The notes under the pieces: generated by a model
Databases searched by the model: none
Told to the model about the DNA's origin: nothing
What the model saw: the letters and a program-made list of their open reading frames with translations, nothing else
Shown here: positions 31,999 to 43,403 of the stretch, one piece after another
How the letters are laid out: each line of letters opens with the position of its first letter
Numbering within the stretch: the stretch's first letter is position 1
Assembly (NCBI GenBank): GCA_036971715.1
Contig: JAVHJL010000002.1
Span: forward strand, 4,000,501-4,064,500
Origin: Arthrobotrys musiformis
Taxonomy: Eukaryota > Ascomycota > Orbiliomycetes > Orbiliales > Orbiliaceae
Length of the DNA stretch: 64,000 nt
Reading direction: 5' to 3'
Made by a program: the position numbers and the translations under genes

Positions 31999-34900
31999 TG
32001 TGGATGGATTTTTAAATTTTTTTTTTTTTTTTAATATCAAAAAAAAAAAGGGTACGTGAGCTGGAACACAAGCGATATTGTCAGTGGGTGTACGTAATTT
32101 GGTAAGGTATATCTTTATATTCGCGAGCGTGACCACCCAGCAAAAAAAAAAAAAAAGAGGACACCACACAAACTAACAAGCAAGGGAAGGGGAAAGAAAA
32201 AAAAAAAAGGTGAAAAAGGGAAAAGGGAAAGCGGAAAACACGAAATGCGAAATAAGGCCGCGATGCTTTGATAAGCAATTGTTTTGATAAATATCAAGAA
32301 ACGAGCGGACAGGAAAAGAGAGCGCGATTTGAAGGTGCGTGTGTGAGAGGGAGTGTGTGTATCTGCAGTGTCCGCTCAAGCGAGGTGAGACCGTTGCGCG
32401 AGGCGGCGTATGTTCTGTTCTGCTGTGTCCTCTTTGCTATAGGGAATTTATATGGGACAGGAAGAGTGTTATAGTGTTATATGGGCGAGGGAAAGAAGAA
32501 GGGGAGGGAAAACAAACAGCTTGCAGGCTGAGAAACCAGCAGACGGGCGCGAAGATATTGTCACAAATAGCCACAAATCACTGATGAAACAGTCGGAAAA
32601 TAACATACCTCGATGATGCAGTGTCCGGAGGATGGCTCTGGATGATTTTCTGAGGAAGATAGTCGGCGTGGTGGGAAAGGGGAGAGGAAGAAGAGACGAC
32701 GACCGGAGGTGGGAAAGAGAGAAAAATAATCAGTCCAGCCAGCCAGTCCAGTCCAGCCAGCCAGGTAAAAGTAAAATGGTGTGTGGTGGTGGTGGTCCGT
32801 CCAGACCTTATTCCCTATTCCCTATTCCCTTCCCTCTTCCCCATTATTCCCTATTCCTATTCCCTATTCTTCTTACTATTCTGCTTCTTATTATTATGTT
32901 ATGCCTGGGCCAGGCCTGTCCTGTCCGCCCATGGCCACCACATAATAACGGAGACTGGGCGCACACCGCAGAACTCGAACGCACAACCTCCGCGCCCAGT
33001 AGTCTATTTGTTTTGCTTTGCTTCACTTTGCTTTGCCTGCTTCTCGACCGGAAGGATCCAGCAGCAGCCAGTAGCAGCACGCTCGTCTATAATTGACTGA
33101 GGGTGGTCGAAGGTCTTCGGGGGTAACTTTGGTCCCTCTCTCTTTGTTTCCCCTTCTCCCACCCTCGCCTTTTTTTTTTGTCCGTCCCCTTCATTCCCAC
33201 AATGCAGTCAGTATATGTAGGTGCGCTGGTGTCTTCTTCGAGTACTCGAGTATTAAGTACCAAATACTAGTTTGTCTCGCCCTGGCTGCCCTTATTCATG
33301 TCTCTGTTTTCACAAGGAACGGTGAAGTGGTCGTGGTACTCTCTACAAAAGCACGAGCTTTTTTTATACACCCGATTGCGAAGGATGATGTACCCTTCCT
33401 AAAACACGAGGCATTCGCTGTGTCATAGTATCTGCTGGCTTGCATCTGTCCATTGCATCTTCTGTCCGTTCAGCTGCCCCCAGCCAACAGTCGGATACAC
33501 CCACACCCAAACGCAAGGCCGCCAAATGGCGATGTCTTGCGCAAACAAATCATCATCTCGTTCAATTAAGACGCCAGATGAAGATGTATACTCTTCTGAG
33601 AGAGGAGAGGGCTGGTTTATCCGGACTGGCAAGGCCCCTATGTATTGCATTGCATTGCCCATCCTGTCGGTATAGCCCAGCATCATGAGGTGACACCTTA
33701 GTTTGGGAAGAGCCAAAAGACCGCTCGCTCAATTTGAAACCCATATCTCTGGCAATTTCAGCAGAACGCGCAGAGCCAAGACAATCGAACCTAGAAATTC
33801 TCCACAAACGCTTTTCTCCCGAGACAAAAGCAGAATCGCTTCAAGACGAGGGACGAGGACGAGGCTAATCCCAAATGCCTCCGCCAGTGGAACATTCAAA
33901 ATCAATCGTGGTTTAGTTTGTGAGGAAATCATTTCTGCTTTTTGCGTTTTTTTTTTTATTTTTTTAGTTTGGTCTGATCTGGAAAAAGTATATTGCCGCG
34001 GGATTCGCTCGGTTCGAGGGCCGCAAGGATCAAATCGCGTAACATTCTTTTCGAGTACCTATTTTGTTTTAAATCGCGAAATACTCAGCGAATGAACTGA
34101 TTGCTATCAGAGATGCGAAGAGGAATATTCATGCATTGGCTCGAGTTTTTGGTGATTGTTATGGGATCCCTGACAGAACGCATGTGTGTATTTATGTATG
34201 CACATTGCACCGTACGCCTGGGGCAGGAGGGTGGACCTGCCGTATGGTAGCGTGAAGTCAAAGTTGCTAAGCTAAGGAGCAGCATCCCCACCCCCATGTC
34301 CGTAATGTCCGTACGTAGTAATCGAGGACATGGAATGCAAAAACGAGATGGATCGATCTTTCAAGATGGCGATTCTGAGGGAAACCGCTGTGAATGACGT
34401 CTTGCGAGGCTCGATCGGGGATCCAAGAGGCAAGCCCTGTGCCGCCGCTAGATCTGCAGGGACCTCAGAGGCAATAAAATGCTTCGACGGGAGCTTCTCG
34501 AAGCCAGCCGGATTCAGAGCGTCGCATCGGTGGCTCGAAGGGGATTGGCCCGCACTGGGACCGGACCCACATGACGTTTTTTGACTTCGATAAGTCAGGA
34601 AGTTTTAGCAGATGTCGGCCCGGCCGCTGATTGGTAGAGATCGAGATAGACATCCCAGATGCCATATCGTATGCATCCGTACCCGAGGCGAACGAACTCG
34701 AACGCTCACTTGCCACACCGCGGTGCTCCGATCCCGCCCTTTTCCCCGGCCATCTGTATTTTTATATATAGAGACCTTCGAGCCGGCCCGAGTGCTCGAG
34801 TTGCTTTTCGGCTTCGAACCAACATTCCTCCTGCACCCTGCACTATCCTGCGAATGCAATATTCTCGATCAGGATATATTTCTGACAGAGATTCGACATA

Positions 34901-35419
34901 GAAATCTTGCTCTCTCTTGCATGTGCTTGAGCTGGCAGCTATCGCATAAAAAGCGCTCCTATTGGCTGCTGATAACGAGATCGGACTACTGATTGGCTGG
35001 TTAGCTCTGGTCAGTCTAGTTGCTTTGGGTTGGTTTGTCGGCGAGAGGGAAAAAAAAAAAAAAGTTTTATCCCTCAGAGCACCGTAGTTGACTAGCCTCA
35101 GAAATAGTAACAAGGTCGGACAGACGACACTCCTCTCTTTTTTTAATATCTCAGCTCCTCTCACTTTTTTTCACTCTCACTTCCTTCCTCCCTCCCCTTC
35201 CTCTCTCTCAAGGCATCATCATCATCATCAACCACAGCTTCCCCACCCGCCTTCTCTCCCACCGAGATTCTGTCCATTGATCGAAAAAGGGATATATCTG
35301 CCCAGGAATCAAAAGAGAAAAGCTTTTTTCCTGCAACACTTCTGCCTCTTTTTTCACTCATACCCGACAAACCCTTGCCTCTTCAGTCCACGTACATATT
35401 TTTTTATACGGCAGGAACA
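31999..35419. other. Long divergent intergenic region, DOT5 to UPS1
   Basis: This 3.4 kb holds two promoters and no supported gene. Simple repeats include CCAGCCAGTCCAGTCCAG-type units at 32731-32764 and CCCTATT-type units at 32806-32900. A 9-base-arm stem-loop (ACTGGGCGC/GCGCCCAGT) lies at 32954-33000. The UPS1 leader side (35110-35415) is T/C-rich with an ATCATCATC run and contains no ATG close to the start codon. Confidence 0.45.
32731..32900. repeat. Simple-sequence cluster (CCAG and CCCTATT units)
   Basis: A CCAGCCAGTCCAGT tandem at 32731-32764 is followed by GTGGTGGTGG and then about ten imperfect CCCTATT or CCTATT units. They are not telomeric CCCTAA repeats. Slippage repeats in a promoter region are the simplest reading. 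Confidence 0.7.
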
Positions 35420-36115
35420 ATGAAGGTCTTCGAATCAAAGTGCACATTCAACTACTCCTGGGAGGAGGTATCTCAAGCAAACTGGAGGAAGTACTGTGCG
35501 TGGAACGACAAAGCCTCTCATGTCGTCTCCGTTGACACTCTCAGTCGGTCAATTGACCCCGCCACCGGAATCGTAAGTCTTTGTCCCTCCCAGACTCCAT
35601 CCGTCCGCCCGTTCCGTTTTCTATCTCGCTCGCTATGTTTTCCGATTCTAACCTAGCTTCATCTCTCCCTGCAGCTGCGGACGGAACGATTGATCGCCTG
35701 CAAGCAGTCCGTCCCGAGATGGCTCATGGTCGTCGTCGGCGGAGCTGATGTCTCCTATGTCCGAGAAACATCCTACGTCGACCCGGTAGCCAAGACCGTT
35801 CGCATGGAATCCCAGAATCTCACTTTCAACAACCTGTTATCTGTTTTCGAGACAGTCACATACCGACCGGACCCTGCGAACCCCGAAACGAAGACGATCT
35901 TCGAACAAGACGCCCAGTTCAAGGCCGCCGGTGGTTTCAGCCGATTCTGCAACAAGATCGAGGACTGGTCTGTTGAACGATTCGGCCAGAATGCTAGCCT
36001 TGGACGAGAAGGGTTCGAAAGTGTCTTGAGGATGAGCAGACAGGCGTGGAACGATCTCCGAGAACAGGGCACCTCGCTACCGACGATGGCCGCAGCATCA
36101 GCACCATCAGCTTAA
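35420..36115 (+). CDS. UPS1: Ups1/PRELI-family phospholipid transfer protein
   Basis: Two exons (35420-35572 and 35675-36115) give 197 residues. The product starts MKVFESKCTFNYSWEEVSQA, followed by NWRKYCAWNDKASHVVSVDTLSRSIDP and, after the intron, LRTERLIACKQSVPRW. This is the PRELI/MSF1 fold over its full length. Ups1-type proteins with Mdm35 carry phosphatidic acid across the mitochondrial intermembrane space for cardiolipin synthesis. The close match to the N-terminal WEEV...NWRKY block favours Ups1 over Ups2/Ups3, though I cannot exclude a paralogue. An Ala/Ser tail ends the protein. The intron has a GTAAGT donor and a CTAAC branch site near 35648. Confidence 0.93.
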
Positions 36116-37688
36116 AAATCCCCTTAATCACCCATACTGGACCTTCAACGGTGGATTACTCTTCACTTCTCTCGTGACACGGCAGCTTTCCCCTCTACAC
36201 CAGATTCTCCGGGAATTCAACCCCTCGAGAATCCGTTACGACTCTTCTCCACTTCATCAAAAGTTTTTCGTGTCACGACCTTGTATTTTTACACTAGGTT
36301 TTTTTTTTTTTTTTACATTGCTTCGGAGTTCTAGCGGTTTTTTTCCTACCTTCTTCTTTTCGGGTTTCTTTTCGTATTCATTTCCCTTTCGAGGATTCCG
36401 CCTCTTTTTTCATATCAGGACATCCTCCCTTTTTTCATATCTTTTCTACAGGATAAAACAGCAGCACTTGTACGAACTGGAACCCTCTCCTTACTAGACG
36501 GATACGAACCTCGTCTTCTTTTTCTCTTTTCCTTTCTCCTACCACAAAAAGTTTATAGATTCTCTTCCTTTGGACAATTTACTCCTCAGCCAAAACGACG
36601 TCAGCCATACCGTCTTCCTCCGCCGTCACCACCAACCCTTCGCCATATATCTCCTCGCCCGTGTATTTCCTTCCAGTTGTTCCTTTGTTTTCTTTATCTG
36701 TCATATTTCCTTTTATAGACTTTGGACAACGATAGAACAAGTCGGAAGTGGAACTATTTGGCAGGAATATACCCTATGTTTTTTTTCGACCATCACATGC
36801 ATACTTCCACTACCAATTTTTTTTTTTTTTTTCACTTTTGCAAGAAATCTCGGAGGATACGATATAGTATCTTTGTACATAGGGACCACTGTATATAGCT
36901 TGTACATATACCACAGAAGCGAAAAATGGTGGGAGGAAAAGGTGGAAGGTAGGAAGGGATAGAGAACAGAATTTTTTTTTTACTTTACAAAAAAGCAAAA
37001 TGACCGATTACCTTGACATAAAATATTTCCACAGATATCTCTCCCCGTAGTCTAATGAGCTAGTAGACCTATCCGTAGGTGACAAAGTAGTTTCGATTAA
37101 AAACCGGCAGGGTTCCCCGCCAGCTATCGATATACGACAGTTACCTACTAAATCCTCCCCTCTTCTTTCACATGCACAAAATCCCCAAAAAGATCTTAAA
37201 AAATGAATAGTATTGCATGAGAATGAATTGGACGGACGGTGTATATACGTGTCAAACGACCAAGTGTCCATCGATGGGGTAAAGCTCGCTGCAATGCGGT
37301 GCAGGTCGGCCGGAATAGTAAGGTGTCGTATGCACGTTCCACCTCCAATCAATTCCTATCCCATAGCAGACAGCTTGATAGCTACCAGCTACCCCTCCCA
37401 CAGGCATTAAAATTGGCAATTATCCTTGTTCTGTCGGAGGGGTTGGAAATCCCATTTTAGCCGCCTGGCACGTGCTGCTGGATACGCAGTGCTGAAGTCT
37501 GTTGATGGGAGTTTATTTGTTGTTGTGGAAACCAGGCGGGCTCAAAATAGACAATTAGACGCGCGAAACAATTTAGCAGGCAGCTAAGCTCCAGCTATCT
37601 ACTCTTCATCCGATATCGACATACGTACCGACATATCATCCCCCGGAAAATATTCACCTTTTGTCTTCATAAGGAATAAACTTCAAAG
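36116..37688. other. Spacer between UPS1 and SPC25
   Basis: The left half is the T-rich UPS1 3' region. The right half, from about 37200, is the SPC25 promoter, with several CAGCTA motifs (37366-37600). No gene is supported. Confidence 0.45.
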
Positions 37689-38546
37689 ATGACGAGCCTG
37701 GAAACCGCCTCCATCCCGCCGAATATCGCCGCGCAGCTGCCGAATGTGAACTTCGGTTTCGACGAGCTCAAAGAGCGCATGGCGAAGTTTACGGCGGCGT
37801 TTGATGATTTTATCGAGAAGCGGCGGGAGAAGGCTTTGGACGCCCGGACTGCGTTTGCGAGGGATCTGGCGGATTTGAACGGTTAATTCTCACCTTTTCC
37901 TTTATGTATTGGATATGGTGTTAATGAATGGGTATATAGAGAATCAGAAGACGGTGAAGAAGAATATCGAGCATTACGAACAGGAGGAGATCAAAATCGC
38001 CGCCAGTGCGTATACCCCCCGTCCCAAACAAAGATACACCCCTTCTAACCACTACCAAAAAAAGACACGGAGAAAGAAATCCAAGAAACAGCAGACCTCG
38101 AATCCGAAATCGCCGCCATAAAATCCCAACGTTCCTCCCGCCAATCCGAAAACGAAACACTATCCTCCCAACTCCGCGAGCAATCCGTCGCCATCCAGAA
38201 ACGTCGCCAGAAACTCCTCGAGGAAAAACAAGCGTTGGCGAGTCAAGCGAATCATAACCAGCCCGAACTGGCGTTTTGGGAGGATTACTTGGGGCTAAGG
38301 ATCGAAGGGGCGGGGAGGTTGGATCACGTTAGGTTTATTTTCACGGTTATTGATGAAAGGGATTTGGAGAGGGAGTTTGAGATCGTGCTTAGTGTCGAGA
38401 GTCGTGATTATGAGATCATTGGAGCGAGACCGAAGCTAGACGAAGCGACGAAGCAGAAGTGCCTGGACGCATTGAACGAGACGAGGAGTATCGCCAAGTT
38501 TTTAAAGATCGTGAGGGAGGAGTTTAAGAAGATTGCAAAGAAGTAG
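37689..38546 (+). CDS. SPC25: Ndc80-complex kinetochore subunit Spc25
   Basis: Three exons (37689-37881, 37940-38005, 38065-38546) give 246 residues. The N-terminal two thirds are coiled coil (MAKFTAAFDDFIEKRREK, KEIQETADLESEIAAIKSQ, QKRRQKLLEEKQALAS). The C-terminus is the globular Spc25 domain: AFWEDYLGLRIEGAGRLDHV, FIFTVIDERDLEREFEIVLS, YEIIGARPKLD and ETRSIAKFLKIVREEF. Spc25 pairs with Spc24 to anchor the Ndc80 complex on the inner kinetochore. The first donor is GTTAAT, a weak GT donor, but it alone keeps the frame (N-E-NQKTVKK). It is convergent with the uL3m gene. Confidence 0.94.
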
Positions 38547-38885
38547 ATATCCCTCCCTATGACGACTTTATTCAAGGAGAACGGGGAATGGCAAAGCTGG
38601 GCTTTGTGCGGTTCTTTTCTTTTCTCGCAGTCTGTAATGATTGCGGATACGTGGGTATGTGATACGACTACCTTGGTTTCGGTATGGCAATATGTTGCTT
38701 TTTGTTTTTGGCGCATGGCAAAACGGTTGATTTCGATTTGGAGCTTTTTTAATTATGTCATAGTAATGGGTATTGAAAATATGAACGAAGGAATAAATGG
38801 TACTATATACTTGTATAAGATAATATATGTTACAGGAAAGGGCGGACGTATGCGCAAGAAAATGGCAAGGGGGGAAGAAAGGAAA
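38547..38885. other. Convergent 3' spacer
   Basis: Short 3' flanks of SPC25 (+) and the uL3m gene (-); T-rich then A-rich. A plus-strand frame at 38559-38963 runs into the uL3m exon antisense and is not convincing. Confidence 0.5.
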
Positions 38886-39995
38886 CTATGCAGTCGCGGC
38901 TTCAGCCTTCTCTTCCTTCGGTGCCTTTTTGCTAGGGTTGTGGACCATAGATTTCTTGTATGAGGTGGAAATGTTGGGGGGGTGGGATAGTCTGGCATCC
39001 TGTATTGTGACGATTCCATCTATGGGGCCGGGGACGGGGCCTGAGTACTTTTGTCAGCAAATTTTCCTTCGTTTCGAATAGGATATATCGTTCAAAGGAG
39101 CGGAGAGGGTTCGTCATACCTTTTACAACGATGGTGTTCAAATTGTTGTTCACATCGAGGATCTTGACGAGCGGGATGGTGACCCGTTCGCCACCCATTC
39201 TACCCGCCATGCGCTTGCCGGGAAGCACACGAGAACCACCACCCTGCGATTGACCGGCGGAACCCATCGCTCTGTGCATCAACGAGTTACCGTGGGACGC
39301 AGGTTGACCGGAGAAGCCGTGCCTTTTCATACCCTATACGCCCCGCCATAAACATATTAGCACAATCCCTCTTCTCTCTCAAACAGGTATAGATAATAAC
39401 GTACACCAGCAAATCCTTTTCCCTTGCTATTAGCTCTCAAATCAACCAACTGACCCTTCCTGAACCAATTGGCGTTTATCAAGCTCCCGGGCTTCATAAG
39501 CCCCCTCTCATCTCTAATCCTAAACTCCTTGATAACCTGCTTCGGACTGGTCTCGCATTTCGCAAAATGTCCCAACATGGGTTTCGTCACATTCTTAGCA
39601 TTCCTCTCCCCGGCACCGACCTGTACGGCCCAATAACCATGCTCATCACGGGTCTTGTTCGTCATGACCTGACATCTGTCGATTTGGAGGATGGTGCACG
39701 ATGTCCTGACACCCTTCGCATCGAAGACGGCGGTCATACCCTTCTTGCGGGCGATGACACCCGTACGGAAGGGATCACGACGGCGGAGTAGTGCTGCGAC
39801 GGGTGAATTGTGGAGGAGGGGGATGGCAGAGGTATCGGTCACACCTTCGGCGCCGGGGAGGAGAGTCGATCTGGGGAGTTTTCGCGGGGTGACGAAGCGG
39901 GTGGGGGTGGTGGAGAAGGATCGGATGCATTTTGTGAGGAATTCGAGGGGCCGAAGCAGCGGGCGCTGCTGACGGCAGCAGGTCACCGCGGACAT
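38886..39995 (-). CDS. MRPL9: Mitochondrial large-subunit ribosomal protein uL3m
   Basis: Three exons (39405-39995, 39120-39333, 38886-39040) give 319 residues. The N-terminus is basic and hydroxylated (RPLEFLTKCIRSFSTTPTR), as in a mitochondrial presequence with an RxFS-type cleavage site. The L3 core follows: RTGVIARKKGMTAVFD, QVMTNKTRDEHGYWAVQVG, KGQLVDLRANSKGKGFAG, then GMKRHGFSGQPASHGNSLMHR, GGGSRVLPGKRMAGRMGGERV and LVKILDVNNNLNTIVVKGPVPG. The protein helps form the peptidyl-transferase environment of the mitoribosome. The tail (KKAPKEEKAEAATA) is charged. The gene diverges from CUE5. Confidence 0.95.
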
Positions 39996-40602
39996 GACAT
40001 TCGATTTCTTGCCCGACTTGTCAATTGATTGTGTCGGGTTGACGTTGGATGTTATTGGAAGATGTCGAGCTTGAAGGTGATATAAAGTTGGGATTCAATT
40101 GAGGTTCGTGAAGTTTTCGGGTTGTGTGGCGTTGTGGCTGGTACTGCTGTCGGTGTGGCTGGTGAGATGGGCTGTGGCGAACCTCGCGAACGAGGCTGGT
40201 GCTGATGCAAGCTGTCTACGCAATGCACATTCTCCTCACACAAATATCGATCTGTATGATTGCGCGGCCATAAAGTTGGCACGAGAGTGTCATTTCTAGT
40301 GAATATACAAGCTGGTACCTGGCCTGCAGTGTAATTATATATAATGTGCATGTAGAGCTGTCGCAAGTTAACTTGGAGTTCTGGTGCTGGAGCTAGTAAC
40401 AGGCAACTCGCATATGATATTCCCCTCCAACTTCCACCATCATTCATCACCATCACCATCATCACATTCACTGACCATCTCACCACCAAAAGGAACCACC
40501 AGACAGCCATATACTATCGCCAGCATCGAGCGCGCCAGATTAACCATCAAAGAAACCATCTTCACGAACATTTAAACAATCCTAACCGCTATCCCCGCAA
40601 TC
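39996..40602. promoter_or_regulatory. Divergent uL3m-CUE5 promoter region
   Basis: 607 bases lie between two divergent start codons. The CUE5 side holds an ATCACCATCACCATCATC-type run (40438-40462). The middle carries GCATTG and GTGCAT motifs. No gene is visible. Confidence 0.5.
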
Positions 40603-42283
40603 ATGAGCGGTGCAGCAGATAAGGTAGCTCATTACCACACTATCATCCCCTCTCGACATCACCAATACTAACATACATACCAAAAGCAGCAGGACCTGCC
40701 CCCAGCTATCCCTCCAAAAGAGCGCTCTCCATCTCCAGACGATGGTCTCCTCCGTGAGGAACCACTAGATGATCCACCAACCACAAAACCCCTCAAATCC
40801 ACCGATGTCCCGACAGCCACAGCGCCCCCCGCGGCCTCTCAAACAGTAACGGCACCACCGGCACCAACCGTTGAGTCCGTAGCAGAGGAAGGGGAAGAAG
40901 CTCCTCCACCGAAGCCTCCAAGACCGGTTTCCAAATTCGAGCAGGGTGTAGCTACCCTAGCTGAAGCCTTCCCGGATATCGATGTTGGTGTTATCAAAGC
41001 CGTTTTGACGGCGTCGGGAGGCAGGGTTGAACCTGCCTTTAATGCCCTGCTAGGTATACAGCCCACCTCCAATACTACTATCGCTTTTTAGCAAGTTAGA
41101 AGACCGGCAAGTTAATGCAAGAGAGAGGGAAACAGGCATGTCAGACCCCTCGGCCGCCGTCGAAATCGAAGAACCCCCACCACCTCAACCACCCCGCCCC
41201 CGCCAACAACAACAACAGCAACCCCGCGACTTTAGATCAAGCGACCACTACAACCCCGCAGGCGTTTACAATGACCAACCCCAGCCTAAAACCTCAACTC
41301 CAGCTTCCCAGATGGAAGCTGACGAATTATACGCTCGACAGCTGGCAGAGCACTACGGCGGTCTCCCGCGCGAAAACCGTCAGGGCCGTGGTGGGTATGG
41401 AAACTACCCCGAACAGCAACAGCAACAGCAACAGCAACAAAGACGGAGACAGCATCCCCAAGAGGAGGAGGATAGAGAGCGCTCGTTCTTTGATGGTACA
41501 TTGCCCTATCGCTACTCCTTCTACCATGTAGTAAACTAACAAAACGTTGGAGATGTCGCAGACGACCTCCCCATCCTCCGTGACAACCTAAAGAAGGGCT
41601 TCCTGGATACTCAAACAAAATTCAACAAATTCATCACCGACTTTGGCAAAAAGCTCTCGGGTGAAGAGGAAGACGGACAGCATCAGCAGCAGCAGCAAGG
41701 TGCCGGAAGAGGCCAGGGCCAGGGTTATCAAGGTCAGGGTCAGAGATCGCAACAATACCCGCAACGGTACTCGAGTAGACGCTCTGGCGATGGATACGAC
41801 GCAGATCCAGAGGTCATACAAGGCGACTTTAGCCATCTCGAATTGAGGGATAACAGCGACGGTAAAAACGCCCGCCCTTTTTATATAACCCCGCTCTACA
41901 ACCCAAGCTAATCTATATCGCATACAGAACCCCGCCGCCGGCCCCTCGCAAACCCAAACCTCTTCGGCTCAAACACAAACCCCTCCGGCGCCCCCCGCAA
42001 AACCGTCGGCTTCGCAGATCAATCTGAAGAAGACCTGTATCGAAAACCCACAAGTACCGGCCCCAACAACGGAAGCAATACAGCTTCGAACCCCACAGGT
42101 GGTGCTACAGGCCCCGCTCCGACAACAGGTAGCAAATGGGCCCCCTTGACAACCGTAGACCCCACGCCTATATCGAACGACCCCTTCCAACTAGCAGACT
42201 CGGATGACGAACACGATAACATCCAGACCACATCGGCAAAGACAGGGCCGCAGGAGAGCGGAACAAAGTCCACGGCGAAGTAG
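40603..42283 (+). CDS. CUE5: CUE-domain ubiquitin-binding autophagy receptor-like protein
   Basis: Five exons give about 466 residues: 40603-40623, 40690-41053, 41136-41495, 41562-41861, 41928-42283. The CUE domain is near residues 84-130 (FEQGVATLAEAFPDIDVGVIKAVLTASGG..VEPAFNALLG). MEADELYARQLAEHY and DDDLPILRDNLKKGF are conserved in fungal Cue5. Two Gln-rich tracts occur (RQQQQQQPR and EQQQQQQQQQRRR). Near the C-terminus KWAPLTTVDPTP contains a WxxL, the Atg8-interacting motif type used by yeast Cue5 to deliver ubiquitinated aggregates to autophagy. The first exon is only seven codons. The exon 2 acceptor is AAGCAGCAG, a tandem choice at 40687, 40690 or 40693 that adds or drops Gln. Confidence 0.88.
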
Positions 42284-43403
42284 AGTAAATTTCTTTGAAA
42301 GAAAAAATCCTTGCCGTTCCAGAGTGAAAGAACAACTTGATATTCCTCCCTCTCTTTTCTGTCTAAACCCACATGTTGATTACTCTTTCTTCCACTACCA
42401 TTCCCAGTTTCTTTTTCCTTTCTGGATGATAACAGTCTGTTCTTGCTGAGTGGTTCACCTTCTTTGTATCTCTTTTTTTTTTTTTGGTATTGTGAACAAA
42501 AAACCTTTGCATGTTGAAATAGGGTAGTTAGGTTTTAATAATTGAACTCCGATGAGGAATCTTTGGTCTTTTCTCCCCTTTCTATTTTCATATAATTACA
42601 CCTGTATTACCGTTTCCGATTCAGCCTTTTCTTCCTTTTTTCGCTTTTTCTTAGCATTCAGGGTGATTCTTTTGACGTTGTCGTATGAATAAAAAATGAA
42701 AGCAATGCGTGCCGATATCCCAACCCATGCGCATCTCACTATAAAACGTATTATCGAACAATCAATATTATTCACCTACAAAATTACTAGTCTCGAGGCC
42801 AGACGGTGTGCTTCAAAATTACATCCATAACAACTTCAAAAACAAAAAAACGATACTCATAAAACGAGAACGTCAAAAACCCCATTCAATTTGCCCAACG
42901 GCATTTAGTTCGGCAGTCTGGTTTACGGGGCAACATTCAATTGAAATAAAAAGTTCAAAAGTAATATAAGAAAGTGACCTCCAAAAGAACGCCATGAACA
43001 TTAAGTTATAAAATGCCACAACCTCTGGCAAAAGAAGGAAGAAGAAGAAGAGACAACCACGTATAAAATACATAATTTCGCAAGTTTCGTATCAAAAAAG
43101 AATTGAAGAGGAAAAAAAAAAAAAAAACGCCATGCATGCTTGATTAAAGCTCAAAGTGACTTAGGGGGGTTAGTATGAAGGGGCAGCGAAGACAAGAAAT
43201 ATAAACAAATATGCCCCTCATTTTTATCAACAATTCAATCGTGTCATAAGTAGCCTAATGGCCCGGGTCGTTAAAATGGCAAGAAAAAGGTTCAGAGAGT
43301 AACAAAGGAAATGTAAGGTGTGAGAATGAGTGTGTGCGGAAGTTTGTGTAAAAAGCAGAAGTGAAGGAGAAAAAGGGAAGAGGAAAATGAAACCACCCAG
43401 CAA
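42284..43403. other. Convergent spacer, CUE5 to shugoshin
   Basis: AT-rich 3' flanks with T-runs near 42473 and A-runs near 43110. Short frames only. I see no RNA gene. Confidence 0.45.

Noticed and set aside
31175..32059. 294- and 271-codon plus-strand frames across the peroxiredoxin gene
   Set aside because: They mirror the Lys/Glu-rich tail: AAG and GAG codons read backwards as CTT and CTC, so no stops occur. The minus-strand product has the conserved peroxiredoxin fold and splice sites.
32811..32900. Possible interstitial telomere repeat
   Set aside because: Units are CCCTATT/CCTATT, not CCCTAA/TTAGGG, and conserved genes continue on both sides.
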